This document shows positions 16,855 through 25,452 of a stretch of DNA of 64,000 bases, in pieces (positions within the stretch are counted from its first letter, which is position 1; the number at the start of each line of letters is the position of its first letter). The notes below the pieces were generated by a model. That model was given only the letters and a program-made list of their open reading frames with translations. It was not told where the DNA came from and did no database searches. The translations under genes and the position numbers were made by a program. The DNA is from an alpha proteobacterium AAP38 (GTDB lineage: Bacteria; Pseudomonadota; Alphaproteobacteria; Azospirillales; Azospirillaceae): positions 1-64,000 of the forward strand of contig LJHR01000045.1 in the NCBI GenBank assembly GCA_001296005.1, read 5' to 3'.

Positions 16855-17230
16855 GGCGTCAGTCCCCGATGAAGGTAAACCGCCTATGCGCCCGGCCATC
16901 CCGTGCTGTGTCGTGAGCGCCCCTTTAATCCGCCACAAAGTGTCGGCACTTTCAAGAAGGAATCTTGGAGTTTTGGGAATAATTTTTGTAACGAAGCGCT
17001 TAGTTATAATTTTATCTAACAATATCAGTGTATAATGCGCCGATGTCAGATCATTCATATGAATGCATCAGGAGGGGCAGATAAATCTGTCGACACTACT
17101 GGACGGTACGGTATGCTGACTTTCAGCCCGCTATGCAGGGTCCGGCGGTTGTCGTAGCATCGCACGACGAAAGGGGCTGCCGGATGGCCTGCCATGCAGG
17201 CGGGCATGGATCGCAGGGGATAAAGCGATA
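16855..17230. promoter_or_regulatory. Divergent promoter region of regulon A
   Basis: This 376-base spacer between the cupin and GntR genes is clearly AT-rich at 16960-17065, unlike its surroundings. It contains TATAAT at 17031-17036 and a perfect 14-base palindrome, CATTCATATGAATG, at 17052-17065, a candidate operator for the divergently encoded GntR regulator. No gene is seen in it. Confidence 0.5.
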
Positions 17231-18058
17231 ATGACAAAGGCATCGACCGACGCGCCGGGCAGGGTGCGTAAAGGCGAGAAGACGAAGGCGCCGTCCCATG
17301 TGCAGGGCGCGCCGTCGGAAACGGAGGAGGACGCTGACGAGTTTCCGTCCGACATTGCAGGGGCACCATCGCCCTTCGGTGCGCCAAAACTGATGGCCGA
17401 CGGCAGCACCAAAACGACGCTGGTGCAGCGTGTGCACGAAACGCTGATGGAAAGCCTGGATGAGGGTGTCCTGCGGCCCGGACAGCGGATCAAGGCGGCA
17501 GAGCTGGCCAAACGCCTGGGGGTGAGCCGTGCCCCGGTGCGGGAGGCATTGCATATTCTGGCGGGCCAGGGGCTGGTCGAACTGCTGCCCGACAAGGGCG
17601 CCATCATGCGGGAACTGTCACTGGCGGACCTGATCCAGATTTATGAGGTCACGGGTCCCATCGCCAAGGTGGGGGTCGCGGCGGCCGCACGGCGCATCGG
17701 TGAGGGCGACAATCGGCAGCGCGTGGAAGAGGCCATTGCCCGTATCCGCGCGGCCCGCGATGCACCACCTTCCTACAAATTCTATCTGGTGCTGAACGAT
17801 TTCCATTATCTGCTGAATGAGATCGGGCAGAAGCCCTACGTGGACTACCTGCTGGGGCTGCTCAATCTGGAATATTGGAACCGGTTCCTGGCCGGCACTA
17901 TCGACATGCGGCTGCATATCCCGGGCTATATCGCCAATTACAACCGCATGGCCGATGCCGTGCTGGCCGGGGATGCCCGCACCGCCGCCGCCGTCATGGA
18001 CAGCCATGTCGAATGGTCCATCGATCTGCTGGAACGGACAGGTCAAAGCCGGCGGTGA
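17231..18058 (+). CDS. GntR-family (FCD) transcriptional regulator
   Basis: A 275-residue regulator. Residues 1-60 are a charged, Pro/Ala/Glu-rich, probably disordered extension that most FadR-type regulators lack. The winged helix follows (LKAAELAKRLGVSRAPVREALHIL-type sequence near residues 85-112), then an all-helical FCD ligand domain with metal-site residues in NDFHYLL and SHVEWS. It probably represses regulon A, transcribed divergently from 16854, until a pathway acid binds. The ATG at 17231 keeps the long N-terminus; an internal start such as the Met at about residue 55 would give a normal-length protein. Confidence 0.85.
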   Translation: MTKASTDAPGRVRKGEKTKAPSHVQGAPSETEEDADEFPSDIAGAPSPFGAPKLMADGSTKTTLVQRVHETLMESLDEGVLRPGQRIKAAELAKRLGVSRAPVREALHILAGQGLVELLPDKGAIMRELSLADLIQIYEVTGPIAKVGVAAAARRIGEGDNRQRVEEAIARIRAARDAPPSYKFYLVLNDFHYLLNEIGQKPYVDYLLGLLNLEYWNRFLAGTIDMRLHIPGYIANYNRMADAVLAGDARTAAAVMDSHVEWSIDLLERTGQSRR

Positions 18059-18092
18059 CGCAAGCGAACAGACCGTCCTTTCGCGCGTCAAC

Positions 18093-18143
18093 GACCAGAA
18101 GCCAGGAACCGCATCCCGCAGATGCGATTTCTGGCCTTTGGTC
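18093..18143. terminator. Likely bidirectional terminator between convergent genes
   Basis: Two 22-base arms (18093-18114 and 18122-18143) form a hairpin with 18 Watson-Crick pairs, 2 G-U pairs and 2 mismatches around a 7-base loop. It lies in the 121-base gap between the convergent GntR and MFS genes. No long T-run follows on either strand, so its terminator role is inferred from position and stability. Confidence 0.55.
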
Positions 18144-18179
18144 CGTCTCAAACAGCTATGACGGAGATCCCCTTTACTC

Positions 18180-19409
18180 TCAATGTGCGCCGGCACCCCC
18201 GGCACGCAGGCGCGGACCGGCCATATGGGCCAGCGCCAGCAGCGCCACCCCGGCCAGAAGGGCCAACGGCACCATCAGCAGCACCACCTGATCACCCGTG
18301 GCACCCGCTCCGATCATCTGACCAGCGATCAGCGGACCGGAAATGGCACCAACCCGGCCCGCGGCCACAGCGGCCCCCACCCCGGTCCCGCGCGTCTGAT
18401 CGGGATATACTTTCGGCGCCAGACCATAGAGCGCGAACTGCGCACCCAGGACCAGAAAGCCTGCCCAGAAGGCCAGCACCAGCAGCATGTTCATGTCACT
18501 GGCCAATGACAGCAGGTACATGACCAGCGCCATCGCCAGATACCCCACCGCCATCGGCGTGCGCGCACCATACCGGTCGCACAGGAAGCCGGCGATGACG
18601 GAGCCGAAGATGCTGCCGATATTCAGCACCAGGGATGTCAGAAAGGCCTGCGCCGGGGGAAACCCCTTCGCGATGATCAGCGTGGGCAGCCAGTTCAGCA
18701 GCAGGGACAGCTGCAGGAGTGTCAAGGCGAACACGATCCACAGCATCAGTGTCGGCCCAGCCTGCTGCGCGCCGAACAGGGCCTGACCGATCGGGGTGCG
18801 GGTGCCCTGGCCGCGCACAGCTGCCCGTTTGGTTTCTGTCAGGAAATACCACAGGGCCGGGGCCACCAGCAGCGGCAGCACACCCCCCACAAGGAACAGC
18901 CCGCGCCAATCCATACCGCCGGGCGCCAGCTTGGCCATCAACGACACGATGATGCCGCCAACCGCCAGCCCGCAGGAGATGGAGGCCACGGTTATGGTAA
19001 CCCGCGCCCGTGCGGTTACTTCCGATGCGATGGCGATGACGTTCGGGAAGGTGCCACCCAACCCCAGGCCGGTCAGCACCCGCAGCACGAGCAGCGAGTG
19101 ATAGTCCCAGGCCCAGCTGGAGGCCAGGGTAGCAACCCCGAAGGCGACAACGGACCCGACCAGCACCGGCTTGCGCCCCACCTTGTCGGCCAGCCGACCG
19201 CCGGCCAGGGCACCAATGGCAAGGCCGATCAGGCTGGCACCAAAGGCCCAGCCAATCTCCTGCGGCGTCAGGCCCAGTTCGCGGGTCAATTGCGGGGCCG
19301 CCACCCCAATGACCTGCAGATCAAATCCTTCCAGCACGGCCACCAGAAAGCAGAGAAAGATGGTGATGCCGCGCCGCGCACCGGCGGGCATTTCCTGGTC
19401 GGTCTGCAT
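18180..19409 (-). CDS. MFS transporter, aromatic acid:H+ symporter (AAHS) type
   Basis: A 409-residue, 12-helix major facilitator resembling PcaK/BenK/MhpT. The first-helix signature VAVLEGFDLQVIGVAAPQL, with its conserved Asp, and the loop motif GGRLADKVGRKPVLVG are the AAHS hallmarks. It should take up an aromatic or other carboxylate with protons, matching the ring-cleavage genes of regulon B. The ATG at 19409 follows AAGGGTGAG; the in-frame codons up to 19487 encode part of a perfect hairpin and are not a plausible N-terminus. Last gene of regulon B. Confidence 0.88.
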   Translation of the reverse strand: MQTDQEMPAGARRGITIFLCFLVAVLEGFDLQVIGVAAPQLTRELGLTPQEIGWAFGASLIGLAIGALAGGRLADKVGRKPVLVGSVVAFGVATLASSWAWDYHSLLVLRVLTGLGLGGTFPNVIAIASEVTARARVTITVASISCGLAVGGIIVSLMAKLAPGGMDWRGLFLVGGVLPLLVAPALWYFLTETKRAAVRGQGTRTPIGQALFGAQQAGPTLMLWIVFALTLLQLSLLLNWLPTLIIAKGFPPAQAFLTSLVLNIGSIFGSVIAGFLCDRYGARTPMAVGYLAMALVMYLLSLASDMNMLLVLAFWAGFLVLGAQFALYGLAPKVYPDQTRGTGVGAAVAAGRVGAISGPLIAGQMIGAGATGDQVVLLMVPLALLAGVALLALAHMAGPRLRAGGAGAH

Positions 19410-19451
19410 GTTTCTCACCCTTGTCGTCCGTTCATGCGGCTGTGACTTTTT

Positions 19452-19489
19452 TGGTGAAGACCATGGCATGCACACCATGGTCTTCACCA
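19452..19489 (-). other. Perfect 15-bp hairpin just after the TonB-receptor stop
   Basis: Bases 19452-19466 and 19475-19489 are exact reverse complements with an 8-base loop. The hairpin lies 11 bases after the receptor stop and before the MFS ribosome-binding site. The adjacent run of six T is on the plus strand 5' side, so the minus-strand RNA has an A-run after the stem; an mRNA 3'-end stabiliser or processing site fits better than an intrinsic terminator. Confidence 0.6.
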
Positions 19490-19500
19490 GTCATTTGAAG

Positions 19501-21906
19501 TCAGAAGCTCCAGGTCAGCGACACGCCATATTCCGCCGGCCGGCCCGGTGAATGGGTCAGCGTGGCCAGCGTGTTCTGGCGACCGTTGGTGCCGGTGGTG
19601 ATGTAGTATTTGTCGAAGATGTTGGTGCCGAAGGCCGCCACCTTCCACTGTGCGCCGCTGTCATACTCGATGCGGACATTGGCCACGCCATAGGCCGGCA
19701 GCTTCACCGAGTTGGAGGTGGAGTTGTTGGAATATTGGCTGCTCTTATAGGCGTAGTTGGCGTTCATGCTGACATCGCCATCCCCCACCGGAACCGTGTA
19801 TTGGGCACCCAGCGTATAGGTCCATTCCGGCGACCGGGCCAGCGGCTGTGCCCGGCAGCGGTCAAAGGTCAGGGCACCGCCGGGGCAGCTGGCGGGATCG
19901 AACAGGGGGCTGCCGGTGGGCAGATCGACATATTTGATCCTGGTGTAACCGACATTGGCATTCAGGGTCAGCCGCTCGATGGGTGCCACCGCGAACTCGC
20001 CCTCGAACCCGTCAATCTCCAGCTTGCCGGCATTCAGAAACAGAACCTGCAAGGCCCCGCGGGAGAAGTCAGCCACCTGCACGACCAGATTGTCGTACTT
20101 CATGTGGAAGCCGGTCAGGTTGGCACGCAGGCGCTTGTCGAACCATTCTGACCGCACACCGGCCTCCAGGTTCTTTACCGTCTCCGGATCGAAGGAGGTG
20201 ATGGTGGGGGCCGCCGTGCCCAATGTGACGATATCGACATTGAAGCCGCCGGACTTGAAACCCTTGGAATAGGTCGCATAGGTCATCAGCGTATCGGTCC
20301 ACTGATAATCCAGCGTCAGGCGATAATCGATGGCATCCCAATTGTTGGCATTGGTGCGGGGGGACCCGCCAGCCGGCAATGCCGGGGTGAAGATGCCAAC
20401 CTTGGATATGAAAACGTCCTTGTCGTCATAGGAATAACGCGCCCCCGCCGTCACCCGCGCCTTGTCGGTGAGGTCCAGGCTGGCCTGGCCAAACGCGGAA
20501 TAGCTGTTGGTTTTCAGCTGCACATTGGCATCAAAGCCGTTGCAGCATTCCACCCGACCGGCATTGACCACCGCCTCACGCAGGAACCGGCGCTCTGCCG
20601 GGGTTTCATGGAAATAATAAAGACCGGCCACCCATTCCAGGCCCTCATGACTGCCCAGAAGCTGCAATTCCTTGGAGATGGAGTTCATCTCGTTCAGGGT
20701 GTAGTTGGTCTGGGCTCCGAAAAGACCATAGTCGCCCTGGTCGATATCCGTGCCCTTGTTGTAACCCGTGATCGAACGCACCGAGATCGCATCGTTCAGG
20801 TCGGCATTGATATCAGCCGACAGGAAGGTGTTCTTGGTCCGGCGCGCATCGTCGCACAGGCTGGCCTGGGGACGGCTGTTGGGCAGAAGGTTCGGGGCGT
20901 CGCCGAACTTGGCCGGGTTCAGCGCGATCTGATCCATGATGCAGCTGTCGGGGACGGAATAGCCGTCCTTGGTCACGAAACGCGGATCATCCGCCACGAT
21001 CGCAGACTGCCCCCGTGCCGCCAGATAGGCATTGTAGGCATTGACCGCCGCAATCGGGAAACCCGATGCCTGTCGCAAGCCGACGCCGGCGATGACGGTG
21101 GGCGAACCATTGCTGCGGTTCTCGGTATAGGCGGCACTCAGATCGACGGTGATGCTGTCATTGGGACGCAGGCGCAGGGCACCGCGCACGGCATAATCAT
21201 CCTGATTGCCCCGCGTCCGGTCGGTGCCGATGACATCGACATAGCCGTCACGTTTGAACCAAGCGGCCTGGCCACGGAACGCCACCTTCTCGGACACGGG
21301 GACATTCAGGACGCCTTCGATGTCCGTCCTGTCCAAGGAACCATAAGTGCCGGTGATACGGCCTTCCAGCCGGTCGGTGGGTTTGCGCGTGATATAGCGG
21401 ATGGCACCGCCCGTCGTGTTGCGGCCAAACAGGGTACCTTGCGGCCCGCGCAAAACCTCGATCCGTTCCACATCCAGCAGGTTCAGGATGGCGCCGGTGG
21501 AACGCGGATAATAGACATCATCGACATAGAGACCCACGCCCTTCTCATTATTGGCGCGGCCCGACGTCTGACCGACGCCACGGATGGAGAAGTTGGGGGC
21601 CGAGTTTCCAACCGGCGCGGAACCGCCGATGGAAACATTGGGCAGGAAATTCTGAAGATCGTCCACTGACCGGACATTGGCCCGCTCCAGCGCGTCGCCG
21701 GAGAAGGTGAGGATGGAAATCGGGGTATCCTGCAACGATTCCGAACGGCGTTCGGCGGTGACAACAATCTCCTCCAGTTCGATCACCTGACCGGCGGCGG
21801 GGGCTGTCTGGGACTGCGCCGTCCCCGCCGCCAGCACAAGGGCCAGCGCCGATATGCCATGTCGCGTCAGACCGTGACCCGGCTGCATCCTGAACATCTT
21901 GGCCAT
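19501..21906 (-). CDS. TonB-dependent outer-membrane receptor (regulon B)
   Basis: A 801-residue receptor. A signal peptide (LALVLAAGTAQSQ) precedes a TonB-box region LEEIVVTAERR, a plug (SLQDTPISILTFSGDALERANVRSVDDLQNFLPNVSI; LRGPQGTLFGRNTTGGAIRYI) and a long barrel ending in SLTWSF. It is of the large sphingomonad/Caulobacter-like type used for plant-derived and aromatic compounds. It and the receptor at 14003 share the plug architecture but differ strongly in the barrel, so the two regulons probably import different ligands. GGGAGGAAGA precedes the ATG. Confidence 0.92.
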   Translation of the reverse strand: MAKMFRMQPGHGLTRHGISALALVLAAGTAQSQTAPAAGQVIELEEIVVTAERRSESLQDTPISILTFSGDALERANVRSVDDLQNFLPNVSIGGSAPVGNSAPNFSIRGVGQTSGRANNEKGVGLYVDDVYYPRSTGAILNLLDVERIEVLRGPQGTLFGRNTTGGAIRYITRKPTDRLEGRITGTYGSLDRTDIEGVLNVPVSEKVAFRGQAAWFKRDGYVDVIGTDRTRGNQDDYAVRGALRLRPNDSITVDLSAAYTENRSNGSPTVIAGVGLRQASGFPIAAVNAYNAYLAARGQSAIVADDPRFVTKDGYSVPDSCIMDQIALNPAKFGDAPNLLPNSRPQASLCDDARRTKNTFLSADINADLNDAISVRSITGYNKGTDIDQGDYGLFGAQTNYTLNEMNSISKELQLLGSHEGLEWVAGLYYFHETPAERRFLREAVVNAGRVECCNGFDANVQLKTNSYSAFGQASLDLTDKARVTAGARYSYDDKDVFISKVGIFTPALPAGGSPRTNANNWDAIDYRLTLDYQWTDTLMTYATYSKGFKSGGFNVDIVTLGTAAPTITSFDPETVKNLEAGVRSEWFDKRLRANLTGFHMKYDNLVVQVADFSRGALQVLFLNAGKLEIDGFEGEFAVAPIERLTLNANVGYTRIKYVDLPTGSPLFDPASCPGGALTFDRCRAQPLARSPEWTYTLGAQYTVPVGDGDVSMNANYAYKSSQYSNNSTSNSVKLPAYGVANVRIEYDSGAQWKVAAFGTNIFDKYYITTGTNGRQNTLATLTHSPGRPAEYGVSLTWSF

Positions 21907-21956
21907 TCTTCTTCCTCCCTGTGACTTGCCTTATGGCATTGTTTCGCGGTGAAAGC

Positions 21957-22664
21957 TCAGGTGCGCGTATCCACCTTCCGCTTGAAATGTTCCCAGGCGC
22001 GCCGGGCCGGCCCTTCAGCCAGGATGGCGTCAAAACTGCGCGCGACCTCGCCGTCGCTGAGATAACGGACAGGCCCAAGCTGGCGGGCCTTCAGGTCCAA
22101 CCCGGCATTGACCTGTAGATAGACAGCCATGATCACGGCAGCGCGCAGGCCATCGCCCACCACCACACCACCATGGCCGCGCATCAGCACCGCCCGGCCG
22201 GCACCCAGCCGTTCCGCCAGATCGCGCCCCTGCATCATGTTGGTGACCAGCAGCGACGTCTCCCCGAACCGGTCGGCGATATCCCAGACAGGCACCCTGC
22301 CCAACGGGCCGGCGACATGCAGAAGCGGTCGCACTTCCGTGCCCGTCACGCCGAACGGGATCAGATCATGAGCGTGGGAATGAACCAATGCGGTGACATC
22401 CGGGCGCGCTTCATAGATCGCGGCATGGATGAAGCGTTCCAGATAGGGCGCGCGAGCATCCCCGTCCGCCGCCTGCCCATCGGGGCCGAAACACATAATG
22501 TCCTCTGGCACCACCTGGTCAGGGCTGACCGAACGGGACAGCAGAAAGTGACCCGGCCGGTCGGGATGGCGCAGGCTGACATGGCCGAACGCATCCACCA
22601 CCCCCTCATGGGCAAGGATACGGTTGGCCAATGCCAGATCGCGGCAGGCGGCATCGACACTCAT
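21957..22664 (-). CDS. Class II aldolase/adducin-family protein
   Basis: A 235-residue zinc-dependent class II aldolase-type protein (FucA/AraD fold). Metal ligands are visible as His95/His97 in VHSHAHD and the His of MRGHGGVVVG; FGHVSLRHP near residue 27 is the N-terminal family motif, and Glu76 in YLERFIHAAIY is a candidate catalytic residue. It could perform the retro-aldol cleavage or decarboxylation that completes a meta-cleavage pathway. Its ATG overlaps the stop of the LigA-like gene (ATGA, 22661-22664). Confidence 0.85.
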   Translation of the reverse strand: MSVDAACRDLALANRILAHEGVVDAFGHVSLRHPDRPGHFLLSRSVSPDQVVPEDIMCFGPDGQAADGDARAPYLERFIHAAIYEARPDVTALVHSHAHDLIPFGVTGTEVRPLLHVAGPLGRVPVWDIADRFGETSLLVTNMMQGRDLAERLGAGRAVLMRGHGGVVVGDGLRAAVIMAVYLQVNAGLDLKARQLGPVRYLSDGEVARSFDAILAEGPARRAWEHFKRKVDTRT

Positions 22665-22912
22665 GTCAGCCCCCGCCGGCGATATTCACCGACATAGCGC
22701 ACACCGACCGTGCCCGCGAAATTGCGGATCAGCAGCGGGTGCAGACCCCATTCATAGAGGGTGGCGACATCGCGCGCCGCCAGCACTGCCACCTCTGCCT
22801 CACTGAGGTCGAAGGCGGCAAAGGCCTTTTCCGGCGCTTCGGCAAAGGCGGCCTGCAGGTCGGGCTCCTTGTCGAAGCGGAACAGGAATTTCTCAAGATC
22901 GCGGCGGCTCAT
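22661..22912 (-). CDS. Small subunit of LigAB-type extradiol dioxygenase (LigA-like)
   Basis: An 83-residue protein matching the C-terminal core of protocatechuate 4,5-dioxygenase alpha subunit (LigA): RDLEKFLFRFDKEPDLQAAF, the conserved helix DLSEAEVAVLAARDVATLYEWGLHPLLIRNFAG and a short tail. LigA covers the active site of LigB and has no catalytic residues of its own. It is shorter than LigA (about 139 residues), as in many later-described two-subunit class III dioxygenases. The ATG at 22912 overlaps the stop of the ligB-like gene by 4 bases, so equal synthesis of the subunits is expected. Confidence 0.82.
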   Translation of the reverse strand: MSRRDLEKFLFRFDKEPDLQAAFAEAPEKAFAAFDLSEAEVAVLAARDVATLYEWGLHPLLIRNFAGTVGVRYVGEYRRRGLT

Positions 22913-23730
22913 GACAGGATCTCCGTCACGGCGATACCGGTATTCCACATGGCCACCGGCTCATACGCGATCTCGCGCGCGCCCTTGGCGTTCACCGCAC
23001 CGGCTGCGGCCAGCCAGTTGCGGATTTCCGCCGCGCCGTTGCCGGCATTGTCGATCACCCAGTCACTGTCCATCGCCGCGATCTCATCCAACCTGCCAGA
23101 CGTGAACAGGTCCAGGAACTGGCGGTCGAACGCGGTATTGATGGTGCCGGTCTGCGGCGTGCCGACCCAGTGGGACAGGCCGCCGGTGCCGACGATGGCG
23201 ACCCGCTGCGCCACGCCCTGGGCCCGCACCACCTCGCCCAGTGCGCGGCCAAAAGCCAGGGCGCGGGCATGGCTGGGCAAGGGGGCGACGGTGCAGTTGA
23301 TGTAGACGGGCAGGACCGGCACGTCCCAATCCCGCAGCAGAAGCTGCAAGGGACAGGAGAAGGCGTGGTCAAGCTTCACATCGCGGGCACCAACGGCATC
23401 GAAACCCGCAGCGACCAGCCCGTCCTGCACCGCCGCCCCGAATGGGGCGATGCCTTTATAGTCGCGCTTGGGCACTCCAAACTCCCCCCAGCCTTCGAAC
23501 CGGTCGCCGGTGCCGATGCTGAAGATGGGCAGGAATTCATAGCCGTAGGTCAGGAAATGGTCGGTGGCGATGGTGATCAGCACGTCCGGGCGGGCCGCCT
23601 TGAGCGAGGAAGCCAGGGTGCGGAACCCGTCGAACACCCGTTCGGCACGGGCCTCATCGGCCCCGCCATCGGGAAGGCGCATCATGGCGCCGGTATGGGC
23701 CGTTGCGGCCGCCCAGACGAAGCTGCCCAT
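22909..23730 (-). CDS. Catalytic subunit of class III extradiol ring-cleavage dioxygenase (LigB-like)
   Basis: A 273-residue LigB-superfamily dioxygenase, expected to open a catechol-type ring next to the hydroxyls using Fe(II) and O2. With ATG 23730 the first metal ligand is His12, as in LigB; His58 (TDHF) matches LigB His61, His122 (LDHAFS) the active-site His127, and His187 (GTGGLSHWVG) the catalytic His195. A GTG at 23739 overlapping the upstream stop is an alternative start, but AAGGGG is spaced correctly for 23730. It is sandwiched between a LigA-like subunit and a meta-cleavage-type hydrolase, consistent with meta-cleavage of a phenolic acid. Confidence 0.86.
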   Translation of the reverse strand: MGSFVWAAATAHTGAMMRLPDGGADEARAERVFDGFRTLASSLKAARPDVLITIATDHFLTYGYEFLPIFSIGTGDRFEGWGEFGVPKRDYKGIAPFGAAVQDGLVAAGFDAVGARDVKLDHAFSCPLQLLLRDWDVPVLPVYINCTVAPLPSHARALAFGRALGEVVRAQGVAQRVAIVGTGGLSHWVGTPQTGTINTAFDRQFLDLFTSGRLDEIAAMDSDWVIDNAGNGAAEIRNWLAAAGAVNAKGAREIAYEPVAMWNTGIAVTEILS

Positions 23731-23735
23731 GTCCC

Positions 23736-24605
23736 TCACCCCTTCAGGAAGTCGACAACCAGACGGTTGACGGCATCAGCCTGTTCGAACTGCGGCCAGT
23801 GCCCCGCCCCTTCCACCAGGGAGAAGTCGGCATTGGGCATGATCTCGGAGACCTTCTTGGCCACCGTCCAGGGGGTGGTGGGATTATGGTCGCTCCAGAT
23901 GATTTTGGTCCGGATGTCCAACTTGGCCAGTTGGGCCTCGTCCAGGAGATACTTGCGGTTCTCCTCGCCCGGCTGTTCCTCCACCATCTTGGGCATGGCC
24001 GCGCGGCTGTCGGGCAGCATGAAGAAATGGAAGCGGGTATCGACCAATTCCTCGGTTGCCACCGACTTGTCCCACATCAGCCATTGCAGCCGTTCCTTGA
24101 CCTTCTCGCGGGTCGGCGCCTCGCTGGCCTTCTTGGTGATGTTCTTCACCTGCTGGTGGATGCGCGCACTTTCCGCCTGGCTTTCCGCATCGCTGAGCAG
24201 GAAGCCGGCCCCGGTGATGGAGATCAGGGAGGCAACGCGGTCGGGATAGGCCTGGGCGAAATTGAAGGCCGTCCAGCCGCCCAGCGACTGGCCCACCAGA
24301 TGCGCCTTCTGGGCCCCAATAGCGTCCATGAAGCGCTTCAGATGCTCCACGAACAACGGCGCGTGATAGGTGACATCCAGCGGCTTGGCGCTCAAACCAT
24401 GGCCGATGGCGTCCATGGAAATGGCACGGAAGCCGGCTTGCGACAGCGGAACCACATTGCGGATGAAACCTTCGGCATGGCCGGACAGGCCATGCATCAT
24501 GATCACCGGCGTGCCCTCGCCTGCCTCGATCACGCGGGTGCGCCAGCCGCCAGCATCGTAATATTTGACTTGTGCCCCAAGGGCATCGGTCCAGAAGGAC
24601 ATCAT
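23736..24605 (-). CDS. Alpha/beta hydrolase, meta-cleavage product hydrolase-like
   Basis: A 289-residue alpha/beta hydrolase resembling MhpC/BphD, enzymes that cleave C-C bonds of ring-opened products. The triad is complete: Ser107 in GQSLGG, Asp239 in WSDHNPTTP and His269 in GAGHWPQFEQ; HGLSGHAEGF supplies the oxyanion hole. It follows directly on the paralogue at 24602 (4-base ATGA overlap) and precedes the LigB-like gene by 5 bases, placing it in the ring-cleavage module. An ester hydrolase acting before ring cleavage is the alternative. Confidence 0.87.
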   Translation of the reverse strand: MMSFWTDALGAQVKYYDAGGWRTRVIEAGEGTPVIMMHGLSGHAEGFIRNVVPLSQAGFRAISMDAIGHGLSAKPLDVTYHAPLFVEHLKRFMDAIGAQKAHLVGQSLGGWTAFNFAQAYPDRVASLISITGAGFLLSDAESQAESARIHQQVKNITKKASEAPTREKVKERLQWLMWDKSVATEELVDTRFHFFMLPDSRAAMPKMVEEQPGEENRKYLLDEAQLAKLDIRTKIIWSDHNPTTPWTVAKKVSEIMPNADFSLVEGAGHWPQFEQADAVNRLVVDFLKG

Positions 24606-25447
24606 TCTCTCCCGTTTTTCAGAAAACCGCCGATCAGTTCATTGGTCCTGTCGGCCTGTTCGTATTGCGGCCATTGCCGGGCACCGGCGACCGTGACCAG
24701 CCGCGCATCGGGGCAGGCGGCGACAGCCTGGGCCACGATCCCGGCTGCCGTATTTCCCCCTTCGCCCCGGATGAACAGGGTGGGCATGGACAGGCCGGAA
24801 AGCCGTTCCGGCGTCAGCAGGAAGGGGCCATTGTCGGCTTGGCGCACCTTCAGATGCACGGCGCGGGCAGCGTCCGGCTGGTACAGTGCCAAACGGGTGG
24901 CCAGGATTTCCGGATCCACGCTGTCCGGATCGGCCAGCAGGCCCGACAGCCGCTTGCGCACAGCCTCCAGGGTCGGCTTCTCGAACGCCTCCCCGCCTGC
25001 CTTATAGGCCTGGGCGATCTTGGGATCGGCCAGACGGTCGGCCTCCGCCTGCAATCCCGCCGGTTCGATCAGCACCAGCCGTTCCAGCATCTCCGGCCGG
25101 GTCAGGGCCAGCCAGGCCGCCGCCCAGCCACCTAGGCTCTGGCCCACGACATGGGCACGCCCCAGGCCCAGCGCATCCATCGCGTCGGCGACATGCGCGG
25201 CCAGCCGGTCGATGGTGTAGTCACCATCGAAGGGTGCCGTTAGCCCGTGTCCGGCCAGATCGACGGCATAGACCGTGAAGTGGACCGACAGCGGGCCGAT
25301 GTTGCGGGCGAAGGTTTCCAGGTGCCCGCCGCGACCATGCAGCAGCAGCAGTGGCGTCCCTTGACCCAGCCGGACATAGCGAGTGCGAAGGCCACCCGCC
25401 ATGACGAACCCGACCTCCCCGCCCAGCATTTGCGTCCACAGGCTCAT
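24602..25447 (-). CDS. Alpha/beta hydrolase paralogue with altered catalytic triad
   Basis: A 281-residue paralogue of the adjacent hydrolase, similar over its whole length (compare GQSLGGWAAAW with GQSLGGWTAFN). The nucleophile Ser104 is kept, but the aligned catalytic His is Gln258 (GARQWPQYEQ against GAGHWPQFEQ, read from the DNA as CAA) and the acidic member lies in RGEGGN (Glu229) instead of SDHN. It may be a pseudo-hydrolase, a structural partner of its neighbour, or an enzyme using different chemistry such as a lyase or decarboxylase. It starts 5 bases after the dienelactone hydrolase gene. Confidence 0.83.
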   Translation of the reverse strand: MSLWTQMLGGEVGFVMAGGLRTRYVRLGQGTPLLLLHGRGGHLETFARNIGPLSVHFTVYAVDLAGHGLTAPFDGDYTIDRLAAHVADAMDALGLGRAHVVGQSLGGWAAAWLALTRPEMLERLVLIEPAGLQAEADRLADPKIAQAYKAGGEAFEKPTLEAVRKRLSGLLADPDSVDPEILATRLALYQPDAARAVHLKVRQADNGPFLLTPERLSGLSMPTLFIRGEGGNTAAGIVAQAVAACPDARLVTVAGARQWPQYEQADRTNELIGGFLKNGRE

Positions 25448-25452
25448 GGCGC

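Noticed and set aside
19452-19489. Intrinsic terminator
   Set aside because: The T-run lies 5' of the hairpin on the plus strand, so minus-strand RNA has an A-run after the stem; it is kept as a hairpin of unknown role.
23731-23739. GTG 23739 as start of the LigB-like gene
   Set aside because: The ribosome-binding sequence would be too close, whereas ATG 23730 puts the metal-binding His at residue 12 as in LigB.
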